Shown piece by piece: positions 51,704-60,980 of a DNA stretch of 64,000 nt (the first letter of the stretch is position 1; each line of letters opens with the position of its first letter). The notes beneath the pieces are model-generated. The model saw only the letters and a list, made by a program, of their open reading frames with translations. It ran no database searches and had not been told where the DNA came from. This DNA is from Oerskovia paurometabola. Lineage in GTDB: Bacteria; Actinomycetota; Actinomycetes; Actinomycetales; Cellulomonadaceae. A program made the translations under genes and the position numbers. Location: positions 3,534,001 to 3,598,000 of the forward strand of contig NZ_JAFBBV010000001.1 in assembly GCF_016907365.1 (NCBI RefSeq), in the 5' to 3' direction.

Positions 51704-52902
51704 GAGTTCCTCTCCCCTGAGGTGCTGGCACCGGCGTGCACGAGGCCTCGTTGCTCGTCGACCACCTCGCGCAGGCGCGCGACGAAGCGCGGGAGCGCGA
51801 AGGTCTCGACGTGCGAGGTCAGGACGTCATCCTCCCACGGGACGGCCGACGCGTCCTGGACTGCCCGCGCGACGAGATCGGGCTCGGGGGCGTCGAAGAA
51901 GGCACCCGTCACCCCCTCGACCACGGTGTCGAGATACCCGCCGTCCCGCAGGACGACGGAGGGCCGTCCGAAGGCACCGGCCTCGAGCGGCGACAGGCCG
52001 TAGTCCTCGTACGAGGCGGCGACGAGCATCGAGCAGCTCCGGTAGAGCCAGCGCAGCTCGGGGTCGTCGACCCGGCCCAGCAGCGTCATCCCGCGGGTGC
52101 CCGACGACGCGCCCCACCTCCCGGAGACGGGGCGCCCGCGCGCGGCGAGGCCTTCGAGGCGCGCCCGGTCCGGTCCGTCGCCGACGATCACCAGGTGGCG
52201 TCCCGCGAGGCGGGCCGCCTCGACCAGGACGTCGACGTTCTTGTACGGCAGGAGCCGTGCGACGCACAGCAGGAAGCCGGGTTCGACCCCGGGGACCTCG
52301 CGCTCGGGGCCGGCGGGCAGCATCGCGGGGGGCGGCGGCAGGATCTCGGCCTCGATGCCGTAGGCCTCGCGGACCGCACGCTGGGTCACGGTCGAGTTGG
52401 CGAGGTAGACGTCGGCGCGCCCGGCGGCCCGCCGGTCCCAGCCGCGCAGCGCGGGGCTCAGCGCGGCGAGGGCGGCGGAGGCGACACCGCCCCGGAGGCG
52501 GTCGGTCCTGCTCGCGCCGTCCCTGCCGCCGAGGTAGCGGTCGCGCTGGTAGAGCCACCGGGCGGGCGCGTGGCAGTAGACGACCGTTCGACCCGCGCCG
52601 CGGTACCCGTGGGCCCAGCCCGTGGAGCTCGCGAGCAGGACGTCGGCGTCGACGCGCTGGGCCGAGACCGCGGGTGCGAGGAGAGGCAGCGCGAGCCGGT
52701 GGTGGCGGCGCAGCGCACCGACCCGGTCGAGCGCGGACGTCCGCAGGTCGAGCCGGGAGAACTCGGGGAACGTGCCCGCCTGGTCGTAGAGGGTCGTGTA
52801 CATCGGCGACCCGGGGAAGGCCTCGGCCAGCCACAGGGCCACCCGTTCGGCGCCCCCGCGTTGCGTCGCGTAGTCGTGCGCGAGCGCCACACCCTCGGTC
52901 AT
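51700..52902 (-). CDS. GT4 glycosyltransferase, WbaZ-like
   Basis: A 400-residue GT4 enzyme close in layout to mannosyltransferase WbaZ. It shows LAHDYATQRGGAERV at the N-terminus, SSTGWAHG and YCHAPARWLYQ in the first domain, VARLLPYKNVD near 225, and EDYGLSPLEAGAFG (E-x7-E) near 305. GGAGGCACG before the ATG is a strong ribosome site, making this the first gene of the 48660-52902 run. A weak TAGGCT at 52958-52963 could be its -10. A mannose donor is plausible by similarity, but not certain. Confidence 0.92.
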   Translation of the reverse strand: MTEGVALAHDYATQRGGAERVALWLAEAFPGSPMYTTLYDQAGTFPEFSRLDLRTSALDRVGALRRHHRLALPLLAPAVSAQRVDADVLLASSTGWAHGYRGAGRTVVYCHAPARWLYQRDRYLGGRDGASRTDRLRGGVASAALAALSPALRGWDRRAAGRADVYLANSTVTQRAVREAYGIEAEILPPPPAMLPAGPEREVPGVEPGFLLCVARLLPYKNVDVLVEAARLAGRHLVIVGDGPDRARLEGLAARGRPVSGRWGASSGTRGMTLLGRVDDPELRWLYRSCSMLVAASYEDYGLSPLEAGAFGRPSVVLRDGGYLDTVVEGVTGAFFDAPEPDLVARAVQDASAVPWEDDVLTSHVETFALPRFVARLREVVDEQRGLVHAGASTSGERNS

Positions 52903-53086
52903 CGTGCCTCCGTCGTGGGGCAGGAGACGGCTGCCCGCCCAGGTTGGATATCGATCCAGCCTAGGGCGAGCGAACAGGCCAGAACGGACGAAGAGGACAC
53001 GTCACCCGGGTGAAGTCCGCTCTCGCGGACCACGTCCGCCGGGCTGCGACCGACCGGGCGTCGACCAGGTCACGGCGCCCCGGACG

Positions 53087-53686
53087 TCAGGCCTTGGTGT
53101 GGAACTTCCCCTGGGCCGCGAGGAGCCCCTCGGTGAGGACCATCTCGACGGCGTCCGCGGCGTCGTCGAGCAGGAACGGCAGCTCCTTGGCCTCCGCGCC
53201 CGAGAAGTTCTTGAGCACGTAGTCCGCGGTGTCCATGCGGCCCGGGGGGCGTCCGACGCCCGCGCGGACGCGCACGTAGTCACGGGTCCCGAGCGCCTTG
53301 GTGATGTCGCGCAGGCCGTTGTGACCGCCCTCGCCGCCACCGGACTTGAGCTTGATGTCCCCGAACGGGATGTCCACCTCGTCGTGGACGACGATCACGT
53401 GGTCGGGGTCGATCCCGAAGTACTGGGCGAGGCCCGCGACCGGTCCGCCCGACGTGTTCATGTACGTCGAGGGCTTGGCCAGGAGCACCCGGGGCCCGGG
53501 GGCCCCGCCCGGCAGCACGCCGAGTCGCGCCTCGGCCACCGCGGCGCGCGCCTTGTGGGCGCTGAACGTCGCACCGGCACGACCGGCCAGGACGTCGAGC
53601 ACCATGTGGCCGACGTTGTGACGGTTGCCGGCGTAGGTCGGTCCGGGATTCCCGAGCCCGACGACGAGCCACGGCTGGTCGGTCAT
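53087..53686 (-). CDS. pth: Peptidyl-tRNA hydrolase
   Basis: A 199-residue Pth that frees tRNA from stalled peptidyl-tRNA. GLGNPG (Asn13), NRHNVGHM with catalytic His23, KPSTYMNTSG and VVHDEVDIPFG with the supporting Asp, then KSGGGEGGHNG, are all intact. It reads toward the polysaccharide locus, with 184 bp before the next gene. In many bacteria mfd follows directly; here it does not. A 17-bp hairpin separates it from rplY, so it may have its own promoter in the short gap or depend on read-through. Confidence 0.98.
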   Translation of the reverse strand: MTDQPWLVVGLGNPGPTYAGNRHNVGHMVLDVLAGRAGATFSAHKARAAVAEARLGVLPGGAPGPRVLLAKPSTYMNTSGGPVAGLAQYFGIDPDHVIVVHDEVDIPFGDIKLKSGGGEGGHNGLRDITKALGTRDYVRVRAGVGRPPGRMDTADYVLKNFSGAEAKELPFLLDDAADAVEMVLTEGLLAAQGKFHTKA

Positions 53687-53717
53687 GTCACCTGGTCCTT
53701 CATCGACGTCTGGGGGA

Positions 53718-53763
53718 ACGTTCGAGGCGTCCGGCGCCGTACGGCACCGGACGCCTCGAACGT
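53718..53763 (-). terminator. Hairpin terminator after rplY
   Basis: A perfect 17-bp stem (53718-53734 with 53747-53763) with a further inner palindrome GCCGTACGGC. It lies 65 bases after the rplY stop and 31 before the pth start. No T-run follows on the minus strand. Confidence 0.7.
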
Positions 53764-53827
53764 ACGTGTCCTGCGGTCCACCGGCTCAGGTCCGCCGAGG
53801 CGGGTCCGAGCCGGGGGACGGTGAGGC

Positions 53828-54430
53828 TCAGGCCTCGGCGGGAGCCTCGTCGCCTGCCTCGGCGGCCTCGGCCTCTGCCTCGGCAGCGACCTCGCTGCGC
53901 GGCTCGGTGATCGCGACGACCGCGAGCTCGGCGTCGCCGTGGAACACGGAGCCCTTGGGCAGCGTGATCTCGCCGGCGCGGACGATGTGCCCGGCCTCGA
54001 GGCCCTCGATCGAGACCTCGACGGCCTCCGGCAGGTGCGTGGCCTCGGCCTCGAGGAGCAGCGTCTGCGACTCGACGACGTGGATCGTGCCGGGAGCGGA
54101 CTCGCCGACGACGTGCACGTTGACCTCGACCTCGACCTTCTCGCCCTTCTTCACGATGAGGAGGTCGATGTGCTCGACGACGTCCTTGACCGGGTCGCGC
54201 TGGACGTCCTTGGCGATCGCGAGGACGGGCTTGCCGTCGAGCTCGATCGAGAAGAGGGCGTTGGCCTGCTTGAGGGCCAGCGTCGTCACGTGACCGGGGA
54301 GCGCGATGTGGACGGGGTCCGTGCCGTGCCCGTACAGGACGGCAGGAATCTGGGAAGCGCGGCGGATGCGGCGGGCGGCACCCTTGCCGAACTCGGTGCG
54401 GGCCTCTGCGACAAGCTTGATCTCGGACAC
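53828..54430 (-). CDS. rplY: 50S ribosomal protein bL25, Ctc type
   Basis: A 200-residue long-form bL25 (TL5/Ctc), which binds 5S rRNA. The N-terminal L25 domain has GKGAARRIRRASQIPAVLYG, and the C-terminal TL5 domain has EVEVNVHVVGES. A tail of Ala and Glu follows. The GTG at 54430 with AGGAG six bases upstream is the right start; a longer open frame upstream is not L25-like. A promoter about 210 bases upstream gives an unusually long leader. Confidence 0.97.
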   Translation of the reverse strand: MSEIKLVAEARTEFGKGAARRIRRASQIPAVLYGHGTDPVHIALPGHVTTLALKQANALFSIELDGKPVLAIAKDVQRDPVKDVVEHIDLLIVKKGEKVEVEVNVHVVGESAPGTIHVVESQTLLLEAEATHLPEAVEVSIEGLEAGHIVRAGEITLPKGSVFHGDAELAVVAITEPRSEVAAEAEAEAAEAGDEAPAEA

Positions 54431-54646
54431 GTGAACTCCTGAAGAACGGTTGCGGGCCGACCACCAGTGGGAAGCGATCGGCTGTCCGGCCGGCTGGTTG
54501 GCACCGGAGGACGGGGCGGCTGCGTCGGCGCGGGACACATGACGGGCGCACGAGGACGACCGCCCAGTCGATTACGGGGACCCATCAGGATCCTGCTGAC
54601 CTTCCGGTGTCTCACCGGCCGTCAGACGTCCCTCGCCGAGGCAACC

Positions 54647-54676
54647 GAACTACTGTACCCGGGCGCGCCACGTCAA
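54647..54676 (-). promoter_or_regulatory. Probable sigma-A promoter of rplY
   Basis: TTGACG (54676-54671) is followed 18 bases later by TAGTTC (54652-54647) on the minus strand; TACAGT overlaps it at 13-base spacing. The start would be near 54640, leaving a leader of about 210 bases before the rplY GTG. Confidence 0.55.
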
Positions 54677-54719
54677 GGGAAACCCGCGAGTGTCGCGGCT
54701 CGCGGCTGGACGTGCACTG

Positions 54720-55415
54720 TCAGGACTGGGCGCCCGCGATGACCACGGTCGTCGTGAGCGCCGCGGTCGTGGCCGTCGTGATCTCCTCGACGTAGCGCCG
54801 GGTGGCTCCCGCGGCCCAGCTCCCCTCGGCGAGCTCCTTCGCGCGGCGGTCGATCTCCCGACGGTCCGACGCGGTCAGCTCCGCGCCCGCGGCCATGACC
54901 CGGCCGGCCTGCTTCGTGGCCGCGAGGATCGCGACGAGCGCCCCCGTGCGCTCGTCGGGAGCGCCGCCGTCGCGCAGGACGCGGGCGAGGGTGCGCCGCA
55001 CCTCGCCCTCGTGGCGCGAGTCCGCGGCGGGCCAGCGGGTCGTGGGGAAGATGCCCAGGATGCGGCCCTCCTCGCGGCGCAGCAGACCGCGCGCCACGAG
55101 GCCGTCGAGGGCGGCGTCCGCGGGCCTGGACCGCGACAGCACCTCGACCAGGCTCTTGGGCTTGGAGCCCTCCTTCGACTTGACCGTCGCGAGCGCGTCG
55201 TCGAGCAACGGGCTCCCGGTCGGCGACTGGTCGCGGACCACGACCCGCCCCGACCGCCATCCCGAGGCGTCCCCCGCGAGGTCGACGCGTCCCTTCAGCG
55301 CGAGCTCGACGAGCAGCGCACCGGCCGCCACCTGCTGGAGGTACGAGGCGTCACCGACGGGCCGGCCCGTGACGTCGTCCAGCACGAGCAGGAGGTAGTC
55401 CTCGATGATGAGCAT
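54720..55415 (-). CDS. GPP34 (GOLPH3-like) family protein
   Basis: A 231-residue protein of the GPP34 family, whose eukaryotic members bind phosphoinositides at the Golgi; actinobacterial members are common but uncharacterised. Family marks are LLLVLDDVTGRPV near the N-terminus, AGALLVELALKGR, and LGIFPTTRWP near 120. It is soluble and mostly helical. No ribosome site precedes the ATG; instead TAGGTT ends six bases before it, so the message is probably leaderless. It sits between rplY and the SIMPL gene on the housekeeping strand. Confidence 0.9.
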   Translation of the reverse strand: MLIIEDYLLLVLDDVTGRPVGDASYLQQVAAGALLVELALKGRVDLAGDASGWRSGRVVVRDQSPTGSPLLDDALATVKSKEGSKPKSLVEVLSRSRPADAALDGLVARGLLRREEGRILGIFPTTRWPAADSRHEGEVRRTLARVLRDGGAPDERTGALVAILAATKQAGRVMAAGAELTASDRREIDRRAKELAEGSWAAGATRRYVEEITTATTAALTTTVVIAGAQS

Positions 55416-55421
55416 GAATCC

Positions 55422-55427
55422 AACCTA
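55422..55427 (-). promoter_or_regulatory. -10 element of leaderless GPP34 promoter
   Basis: TAGGTT on the minus strand, six bases before the ATG at 55415. Confidence 0.6.
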
Positions 55428-55477
55428 GTGGGGCCACGTCGCCGACCGCCCTGAGAAATGTCACGATCCTGCGGCGA

Positions 55478-56161
55478 TCAGTCCGCCCACGCCCACCGCA
55501 CGGTCACGCTCGCGTCGACCTGCTCGCTCCCCGGGTCGACCGCCATCGCGTCGAAGGACCCGACCTTGGCGGACATCGCGCGGGGCATCGGCGCGAACCC
55601 GCCGCCCTGCTCGCTGACCTCGACGACGGGCCCGAGCGCGCGCCCCGCGAGCGCCGCGTACTGCTCGGCCCTCGCGCGGGCGTCCGCGAACGCCTCCTCG
55701 CGAGCCGCGACCGCGAGCGGCCCGGGCTCGCTCACCGCGAACCGCATCGAGTCGAGCCGGGCGACCGGGCCCGCCGCCCCGAGCGCGGCCCGCACGAGCT
55801 CCCCCGACGCCAGGACGTCCCGCACGGTGACCCGCAGCGTCAGGCGAGCCGTGACCGCGAGCGTCGTGGCGCCGTCGGGCTGCTGCGAGGACTGCGTCCA
55901 GGTGGACGTCTGTGCGGTGCGCAGGTCCTGCGCCGCCACGCCGCCCGCCAGCAGCGCCTCGCGCGCCGCGCGCACCCCCGCGTTCGCGGCGTCGAGGGCC
56001 ACCTGGACGTCGGCGCCGGACGCCTCGGCGCCGAGCTCGACCACCACGACGTCGGGCACGGCGGACGCGGCCCCCCGCCCCGTGGTGGTGACCCCGGCGA
56101 GCGGGTCGAGGGCGGGCTGGGTCGGCTGGGTCGGCTGGGTCGGCTGGGTCACAGCTGACAT
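55478..56161 (-). CDS. SIMPL (DUF541) domain protein
   Basis: A 227-residue protein with a SIMPL/DUF541 domain: VTTTGRGAASAVPDVVVVELG near the start, DLRTAQTSTWTQ in the middle, and ARARAEQYAALAGRALG near residue 165. Family members are mostly periplasmic or surface proteins of unclear function. No signal peptide is evident here, so it is probably cytoplasmic. The N-terminus has a QPT repeat from four 9-bp DNA units. The ATG at 56161 was preferred to an in-frame ATG 11 codons upstream, which only adds a poly-Arg stretch. The ribosome site is weak. Confidence 0.85.
   Translation of the reverse strand: MSAVTQPTQPTQPTQPALDPLAGVTTTGRGAASAVPDVVVVELGAEASGADVQVALDAANAGVRAAREALLAGGVAAQDLRTAQTSTWTQSSQQPDGATTLAVTARLTLRVTVRDVLASGELVRAALGAAGPVARLDSMRFAVSEPGPLAVAAREEAFADARARAEQYAALAGRALGPVVEVSEQGGGFAPMPRAMSAKVGSFDAMAVDPGSEQVDASVTVRWAWAD
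56115..56150 (-). repeat. Four tandem 9-bp units
   Basis: GGCTGGGTC is repeated four times exactly and encodes a Thr-Gln-Pro run near the SIMPL N-terminus. Slippage could change the copy number in frame. Confidence 0.9.
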
Positions 56162-56253
56162 GCTGCCAGCCCGACGCCGCCGCCGCCCAGGCACAGCGCG
56201 CCCCCGAGCGACGGGCCTCCGCCGCGAGCGACCCCGCGCAGGGCCCGGGAACG

Positions 56254-56299
56254 GCGACGGCCCGCCCCGTCCGACCAGGTCGGTGGGGCGGGCCGTCGC
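56254..56299 (-). terminator. Hairpin terminator after prs
   Basis: A perfect 15-bp stem (56254-56268... paired with 56285-56299) encloses a second stem CCGACC/GGTCGG. It begins 19 bases after the prs stop and precedes the SIMPL gene. Confidence 0.7.
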
Positions 56300-56317
56300 G
56301 CGGCGTGGGCCGAGGGC

Positions 56318-57301
56318 TCAGCTGTTGCCGTCGAACAGCGACGTGACCGAGCCGTCGTCGAAGACCTCGCGGATCGCGCGCGCCAGGAGCGGCGCGATCG
56401 ACAGGACCGTGAGCTGCGGGAAGTGCTTCTCCGCCGAGATCGGCAGCGTGTCGGTCACGACGACCTCGCTCGCGCCGCACTCGGACAGGCGCTGGGCCGC
56501 CGGGTCGGACAGGACACCGTGCGTCGCCGCGACGATGACCGACTTGGCGCCCGCCGCGAGGCAGACCTTGACGGCCTCCGCGATGGTGCCGCCCGTGTCG
56601 ATCAGGTCGTCGACCAGGACGCAGTCGCGCCCCTCGACGTCACCCACGACGCGGTTCGCGACGGCCTGGTTGGGGCGCGTGATGTCGCGGGTCTTGTGGA
56701 CGAACGCGAGCGGCCCGCCGCCGAGCTTCGCGGCCCACTGCTCGGCCACGCGGATGCGGCCGGCGTCGGGCGAGACGACCGTGACGTTCGACGTGTCGAC
56801 CCGCGAGCGGACGTAGTCCGTGAGGATAGGCATGGCCCACAGGTGGTCCACGGGCCCGTCGAAGAAGCCCTGGGTCTGCGCGGCGTGCAGGTCGACGCTC
56901 ATGAGGCGGTCGGCACCGGCCGTGCGGAACAGGTCCGCGATGAGGCGCGCCGAGATCGGCTCGCGACCGCGGTGCTTCTTGTCCTGGCGGCCGTAGCCGT
57001 AGAAGGGCTGGACGACCGTGATGGTCTTGGCCGAGGCACGCTTGGCCGCGTCGACCATGAGCAGCTGCTCCATGATCCACTGGTTGATCGGCGCCGTGTG
57101 GCTCTGCAGGAGGAAGATGTCCGCACCGCGGACGCTCTCCCCGAAACGGACGTAGATCTCGCCGTTGGCGAAGTCGTACGCGGTCGTGGGAAGCAGGTCG
57201 ATGCCCAGCTCCCGCGCGACGTCCTTGGCGAGCTCGGGGTGCGCGCGTCCGGACGCGAGGACGAGGGACTTGTCCCCGTTGCCGGCGATCGTGCTGCTCA
57301 T
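56318..57301 (-). CDS. prs: Ribose-phosphate pyrophosphokinase
   Basis: A 327-residue PRPP synthase making phosphoribosyl pyrophosphate from ribose 5-phosphate and ATP. The N-terminal marks are SGRAHPELA and [10 protein letters not shown], the ATP-site loop is [17 protein letters not shown], the metal-site [12 protein letters not shown] follows, and the PRPP loop is [10 protein letters not shown] near 225. The ATG at 57301 overlaps the glmU stop (ATGA), so the two are translationally coupled, linking PRPP supply with UDP-GlcNAc supply as in many bacteria. Length is normal. Confidence 0.98.
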   Translation of the reverse strand: MSSTIAGNGDKSLVLASGRAHPELAKDVARELGIDLLPTTAYDFANGEIYVRFGESVRGADIFLLQSHTAPINQWIMEQLLMVDAAKRASAKTITVVQPFYGYGRQDKKHRGREPISARLIADLFRTAGADRLMSVDLHAAQTQGFFDGPVDHLWAMPILTDYVRSRVDTSNVTVVSPDAGRIRVAEQWAAKLGGGPLAFVHKTRDITRPNQAVANRVVGDVEGRDCVLVDDLIDTGGTIAEAVKVCLAAGAKSVIVAATHGVLSDPAAQRLSECGASEVVVTDTLPISAEKHFPQLTVLSIAPLLARAIREVFDDGSVTSLFDGNS

Positions 57302-58986
57302 CGTGGGGAAGGCCCTTCGTTCGTGCTGCTGGTCGTGGTGCTGGGTCCGTCGGGGACCGTGGGGACACCGGGGCTCGCGGGCGCCGGGGTCGGTCGGGGG
57401 GCCGGGGTCGCCGCGGTGGCCTCGGCGAGCTGCGCCTGGGCCTGGGCTCCCAGCGGAGGGGGCGTCTCGCCGTCGTTCTCGTGCGCCCGCGCCGCGGCGT
57501 CCGCGGCGGCGGTGCCGGGGCGACGGCGGGCGACCCAGCCGTCGACGTTGCGCTGCGGGGCGCCGCTCACGCCGAGCGCACCGGCCGGCACGTCGCGGCG
57601 GATCACGGAACCAGCGGCCGTGTACGCGCCGTCGCCCACCGTGACGGGGGCGACGAACATGTTGTCCGCGCCGGTCCGCGCGTGCGAGCCGATGACCGTG
57701 CGGTGCTTGGAGACGCCGTCGTAGTTGACCGTGACGCTCGCGGCACCGATGTTGGTGTGCTCGCCGATGGTCGCGTCCCCCACGTAGGACAGGTGCGGCA
57801 CCTTGGAGCCGGTGCCGATCGTCGCGTTCTTGGTCTCGACGAACGTGCCGATCTTGCCCTTGGCCCCGAGGTCCGTGCCGGGGCGCAGGTAGGCGAACGG
57901 TCCGACGCTCGCGCCGTCACCGACGACCGACAGGCTGCCGTGCGTGCGGGTCACGGTCGCCCCCACACCGACCTCCATGTCGGTGAGCGTCGTGTCGGGG
58001 CCGATCGTCGAGCCCGCCCCGATCGACGTCGCGCCGTGGAGCTGGGTGCCCGGCAGCAGCGTGACGTCGTGACCCAGGTCGACGTCCACGTCGACCCACG
58101 TCGTCGCCGGGTCGATCACGGTCACGCCCTCGAGCATCCAGCGCGTGAGGAGGCGGCGGTTGAGCTCGGCGCGCAACGTCGCGAGCTGGGCGCGGTCGTT
58201 GGCTCCCTCGACGAGCAGCGGGTCGGCGACCTTGAGCGCCCCCACGCGGCCGCCGCCCTCACGGGCGATCTGCAGGACGTCGGTCAGGTAGACCTCGCCC
58301 TGCGAGTTCTCCTGGGTGACCTGACGCAGCGCACCGCGCAGGATTCCCGCGTCGAAGACGTAGACCGAGGAGTTGATCTCCCGGATCGCGCGCTGCTCGT
58401 CCGTCGCGTCCTTGTGCTCGACGATGGCCAGGACTCCCCCGGCGTCGTCACGGACGATCCGTCCGTACCCCGTCGCGTCGTCGACCTCCGTCGTCAGGAC
58501 GGTCACGGCGTTGCCGTCCGAGTGGTGCACGTCGAGCAGCCGGGTGAGCGTCGCTGCGTCCAGGAGCGGGATGTCGCCCGCGAGGACCACGACCGACCCG
58601 TCGAGGCCTTCGACGGGACCACGTCCCTCGTGCCCGATCGGCACACCGTGCGCGGCCGCCTCGGCCTGCGCCCTGACGTCGAGGGCCTCGACCGCGCACT
58701 GCACGGCTCGCCCGGTGCCCGGCACCTCGTCCTGGTCGACCACGAGCGCCGTCGGGACGACCTCGAGCGCTGCGGACGCCACGAGCTCGCGCTCGTGGCG
58801 GACCACGACCGCGATGCGCCGAGGGGACAGGTCGCGGGCCGCGACCATCGCGTGGCCGAGCATGCTGCGACCGGCGAGCGTGTGGAGGACCTTCGGGGTC
58901 GCGGACCTCATCCGCGTCCCCGCACCAGCGGCGAGGACGATGACTGCGGCGGGCACTGGCGGTGCGTCGGGCACAGCGTCGGTCAC
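57298..58986 (-). CDS. glmU: Bifunctional GlmU (GlcNAc-1-P uridyltransferase / GlcN-1-P acetyltransferase)
   Basis: A bifunctional enzyme of 562 residues making UDP-GlcNAc. The N-terminal pyrophosphorylase has [26 protein letters not shown] and [10 protein letters not shown]. The C-terminal left-handed beta-helix acetyltransferase has [19 protein letters not shown], then [12 protein letters not shown] disordered tail of about 75 residues rich in Ala, Pro and Thr follows, as in other actinobacteria. I chose GTG at 58986 because GGGAG lies five bases before it; the ATG at 58998 has no ribosome site. tRNA-Gln ends 17-29 bases upstream. UDP-GlcNAc also feeds the nearby glycan genes. Confidence 0.96.
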   Translation of the reverse strand: MTDAVPDAPPVPAAVIVLAAGAGTRMRSATPKVLHTLAGRSMLGHAMVAARDLSPRRIAVVVRHERELVASAALEVVPTALVVDQDEVPGTGRAVQCAVEALDVRAQAEAAAHGVPIGHEGRGPVEGLDGSVVVLAGDIPLLDAATLTRLLDVHHSDGNAVTVLTTEVDDATGYGRIVRDDAGGVLAIVEHKDATDEQRAIREINSSVYVFDAGILRGALRQVTQENSQGEVYLTDVLQIAREGGGRVGALKVADPLLVEGANDRAQLATLRAELNRRLLTRWMLEGVTVIDPATTWVDVDVDLGHDVTLLPGTQLHGATSIGAGSTIGPDTTLTDMEVGVGATVTRTHGSLSVVGDGASVGPFAYLRPGTDLGAKGKIGTFVETKNATIGTGSKVPHLSYVGDATIGEHTNIGAASVTVNYDGVSKHRTVIGSHARTGADNMFVAPVTVGDGAYTAAGSVIRRDVPAGALGVSGAPQRNVDGWVARRRPGTAAADAAARAHENDGETPPPLGAQAQAQLAEATAATPAPRPTPAPASPGVPTVPDGPSTTTSSTNEGPSPR

Positions 58987-59015
58987 TGGGGCTCCCATCG
59001 GGTTGGTTGCACGTG

Positions 59016-59087
59016 CTCCGCCCCCAGGACTCGAACCTGGACTAAAGGCACCAAAAACCCTTGTGCTGCCGATTACACCAAGGCGGA
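59016..59087 (-). tRNA. tRNA-Gln (TTG anticodon)
   Basis: A 72-base cloverleaf on the minus strand. The acceptor stem TCCGCCT pairs with GGGCGGA (one wobble at its inner end), the anticodon loop TTTTGGT gives TTG, and the T-arm contains GGTTCGAGTCC. The discriminator is G and a full CCA end is not encoded. It lies directly upstream of glmU on the same strand. Confidence 0.95.
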
Positions 59088-59296
59088 ACGGACTGGACAC
59101 GGCGCACGGTCGGAGGGTGAACCTCCCTCTCGTGCGCACCATCGCTCGTCCGGAGAACAGTCTGCCAGGTCTCGCACGGTGCTCCACGCCCGAACCGGCT
59201 CTGGACGTGGAGAAAACGTGTGAGGAGAGAGTCACAGGGCGCCGCACGACATCTCATCCCGGCCCTCGGGGCGACAGGGCACGGCATGATGGTGCC

Positions 59297-59944
59297 GTGC
59301 CCGCAGACTCCAGACGTCCTCCCAGATCCCGTATGACCGCGAGCCAGCGCCGTGAACAGCTCCTCGCGGTGAGCCGCGTCCTGTTCGCCGAGAAGGGCTT
59401 CGAGGGGACGAGCGTCGAGGAGATCGCGGCCCGCGCCGAGGTCTCCAAGCCCGTGGTGTACGAGCACTTCGGGGGCAAGGAGGGCATCTACGCCGTCATC
59501 GTCGACCGCGAGATCCAGGGCCTGACCAGCGCGCTCACCGGGGCGCTCTCCTCGGGCGGCCACCCCAAGGTGCTGCTCGAGCGCACGGCGCTCGCGCTGC
59601 TGACGTACATCGAGACCTCCGAGGACGGGTTCCGGATCCTCGTGCGCGACTCCCCGGTGGCCCAGGCGACGGGGACGTTCTCGAGCCTCATCGGAGACGT
59701 CGCGACGCAGGTCGAGCACCTGCTCGCGGACCAGTTCAAGCGGCGGGGCCTGGACCCGCGGGTCTCGCCCATCTACGCGCAGATGCTCGTCGGCATGGTC
59801 GCGCTCACGGGGCAGTACTGGCTCGACGTGCGCAGCCCCAAGAAGACCGACGTCGCGGCGCACCTGGTCAACCTCGCGTGGAACGGCCTGTCCGGCATGG
59901 AGAAGAAGCCGTCGCTCACGGCCAAGGACCGCACGGACGGCTGA
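59297..59944 (+). CDS. TetR-family transcriptional regulator
   Basis: A 215-residue regulator. The N-terminal helix-turn-helix reads TSVEEIAARAEVSKPVVYEHF at about residues 36-56, split as turn AEVSK and recognition helix PVVYEHFG. The ligand domain has the usual all-helix pattern. The GTG at 59297 was chosen because CATGAT ends six bases upstream; an ATG 12 codons later lacks a ribosome site. A TetR gene next to glmU is also found in mycobacteria. Its target may be the ABC exporter 100 bases downstream, but no operator palindrome is obvious. Confidence 0.93.
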   Translation: MPADSRRPPRSRMTASQRREQLLAVSRVLFAEKGFEGTSVEEIAARAEVSKPVVYEHFGGKEGIYAVIVDREIQGLTSALTGALSSGGHPKVLLERTALALLTYIETSEDGFRILVRDSPVAQATGTFSSLIGDVATQVEHLLADQFKRRGLDPRVSPIYAQMLVGMVALTGQYWLDVRSPKKTDVAAHLVNLAWNGLSGMEKKPSLTAKDRTDG

Positions 59945-60044
59945 CCCGGACCGGCACCCTGGGGCTCGTGCGGAGCCGTACCGCCTCCCGAACCCGTGAC
60001 ATTCCGCCCGTGACGGCGCGCCCCGCCCATGGTTTCGTTGTCAC

Positions 60045-60980
60045 ATGGCGACTCTCGAGATCGACAGGCTGAACAAGACGTACGGGACGGTGCGCGCGCT
60101 GCGCGACATGTCCTTCACGGTCGGTGCGGGCGAGATCTTCGGCTTCGTCGGCTCGAACGGGGCCGGCAAGACGACCACGATGCGCATCGCGCTCGGGGTG
60201 CTCGCCCCCGACTCGGGCGAGGTGCGGTGGGACGGACGGCCGCTCGACCTGGCCATGCGTCGTCGGATCGGCTACATGCCCGAGGAGCGCGGGCTCTACC
60301 CGCGGATGAAGGTCGGTGACCAGCTCGTCTACCTGGCCCGCCTGCACGGGCTGAGCCCCGCCGCGGCGCGCACGGCGATGGAGCACTGGACGCAGGTCCT
60401 CGGGATCGACTCCCGCCGGGGCGACGAGGTCCAGAAGCTCTCGCTCGGCAACCAGCAGCGCGTGCAGCTCGCCGCCGCGCTCGTGCACGACCCGGACATC
60501 CTGGTGCTCGACGAGCCGTTCTCCGGGCTGGACCCCGTCGCGGTCGACGTCATGAGCGGCGTGCTGCGCGACCGCGCCGCCGCGGGCGTACCCGTCGTCT
60601 TCTCGTCGCACCAGCTCGACCTGGTCGAGCGGCTGTGCGACCGCGTGGGGATCGTCAAGGCGGGCGAGATGGTCGAGGTCGGCGGGATCGAGGAGCTGCG
60701 CGCGACGCAGCGCCCGCAGTGGGTCGTCGACGCCTCGGCGGCGCCGCCCGGCTGGGCGTCCGAGATCCCGGGCGTCCACGTCGTGCGGTACGACGGCGCC
60801 AGGACCTTCCTCGAGGTCGACTCGCCCCAGGACGGGGCCGAGCAGGCTGTCCTGCGCGCGGCCCTGGCCACGGGGCCGGTGCGCGAGTTCACGCCGCAGC
60901 GCCCCTCCCTGACCGAGCTCTTCCGGCACGTCGTCAGCAGCGACGACGCCGCCGCCACCCGACAGGAGGTCTCGGCATGA
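60045..60980 (+). CDS. ABC exporter ATPase, NatA-like
   Basis: A 311-residue ATPase with Walker A GSNGAGKTTT near 36-45, Q-loop YMPEERGLYP near 78, signature LSLGNQQRVQLA near 135, Walker B ILVLDEPFSGLDP and the H-loop FSSHQ. A C-terminal extension of about 90 residues follows, as in NatA-type exporters. It pairs with the permease at 60977 by ATGA overlap. A TTTCGT six bases before the ATG might mark a leaderless start, with weak support. Substrate unknown; Na+ or a drug are the usual choices for the family. Confidence 0.93.
   Translation: MATLEIDRLNKTYGTVRALRDMSFTVGAGEIFGFVGSNGAGKTTTMRIALGVLAPDSGEVRWDGRPLDLAMRRRIGYMPEERGLYPRMKVGDQLVYLARLHGLSPAAARTAMEHWTQVLGIDSRRGDEVQKLSLGNQQRVQLAAALVHDPDILVLDEPFSGLDPVAVDVMSGVLRDRAAAGVPVVFSSHQLDLVERLCDRVGIVKAGEMVEVGGIEELRATQRPQWVVDASAAPPGWASEIPGVHVVRYDGARTFLEVDSPQDGAEQAVLRAALATGPVREFTPQRPSLTELFRHVVSSDDAAATRQEVSA

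Noticed and set aside
56115..56150. Tandem 9-bp units considered as a CRISPR-like or regulatory array
   Set aside because: Units are contiguous without spacers and simply encode a Thr-Gln-Pro run in the SIMPL protein.
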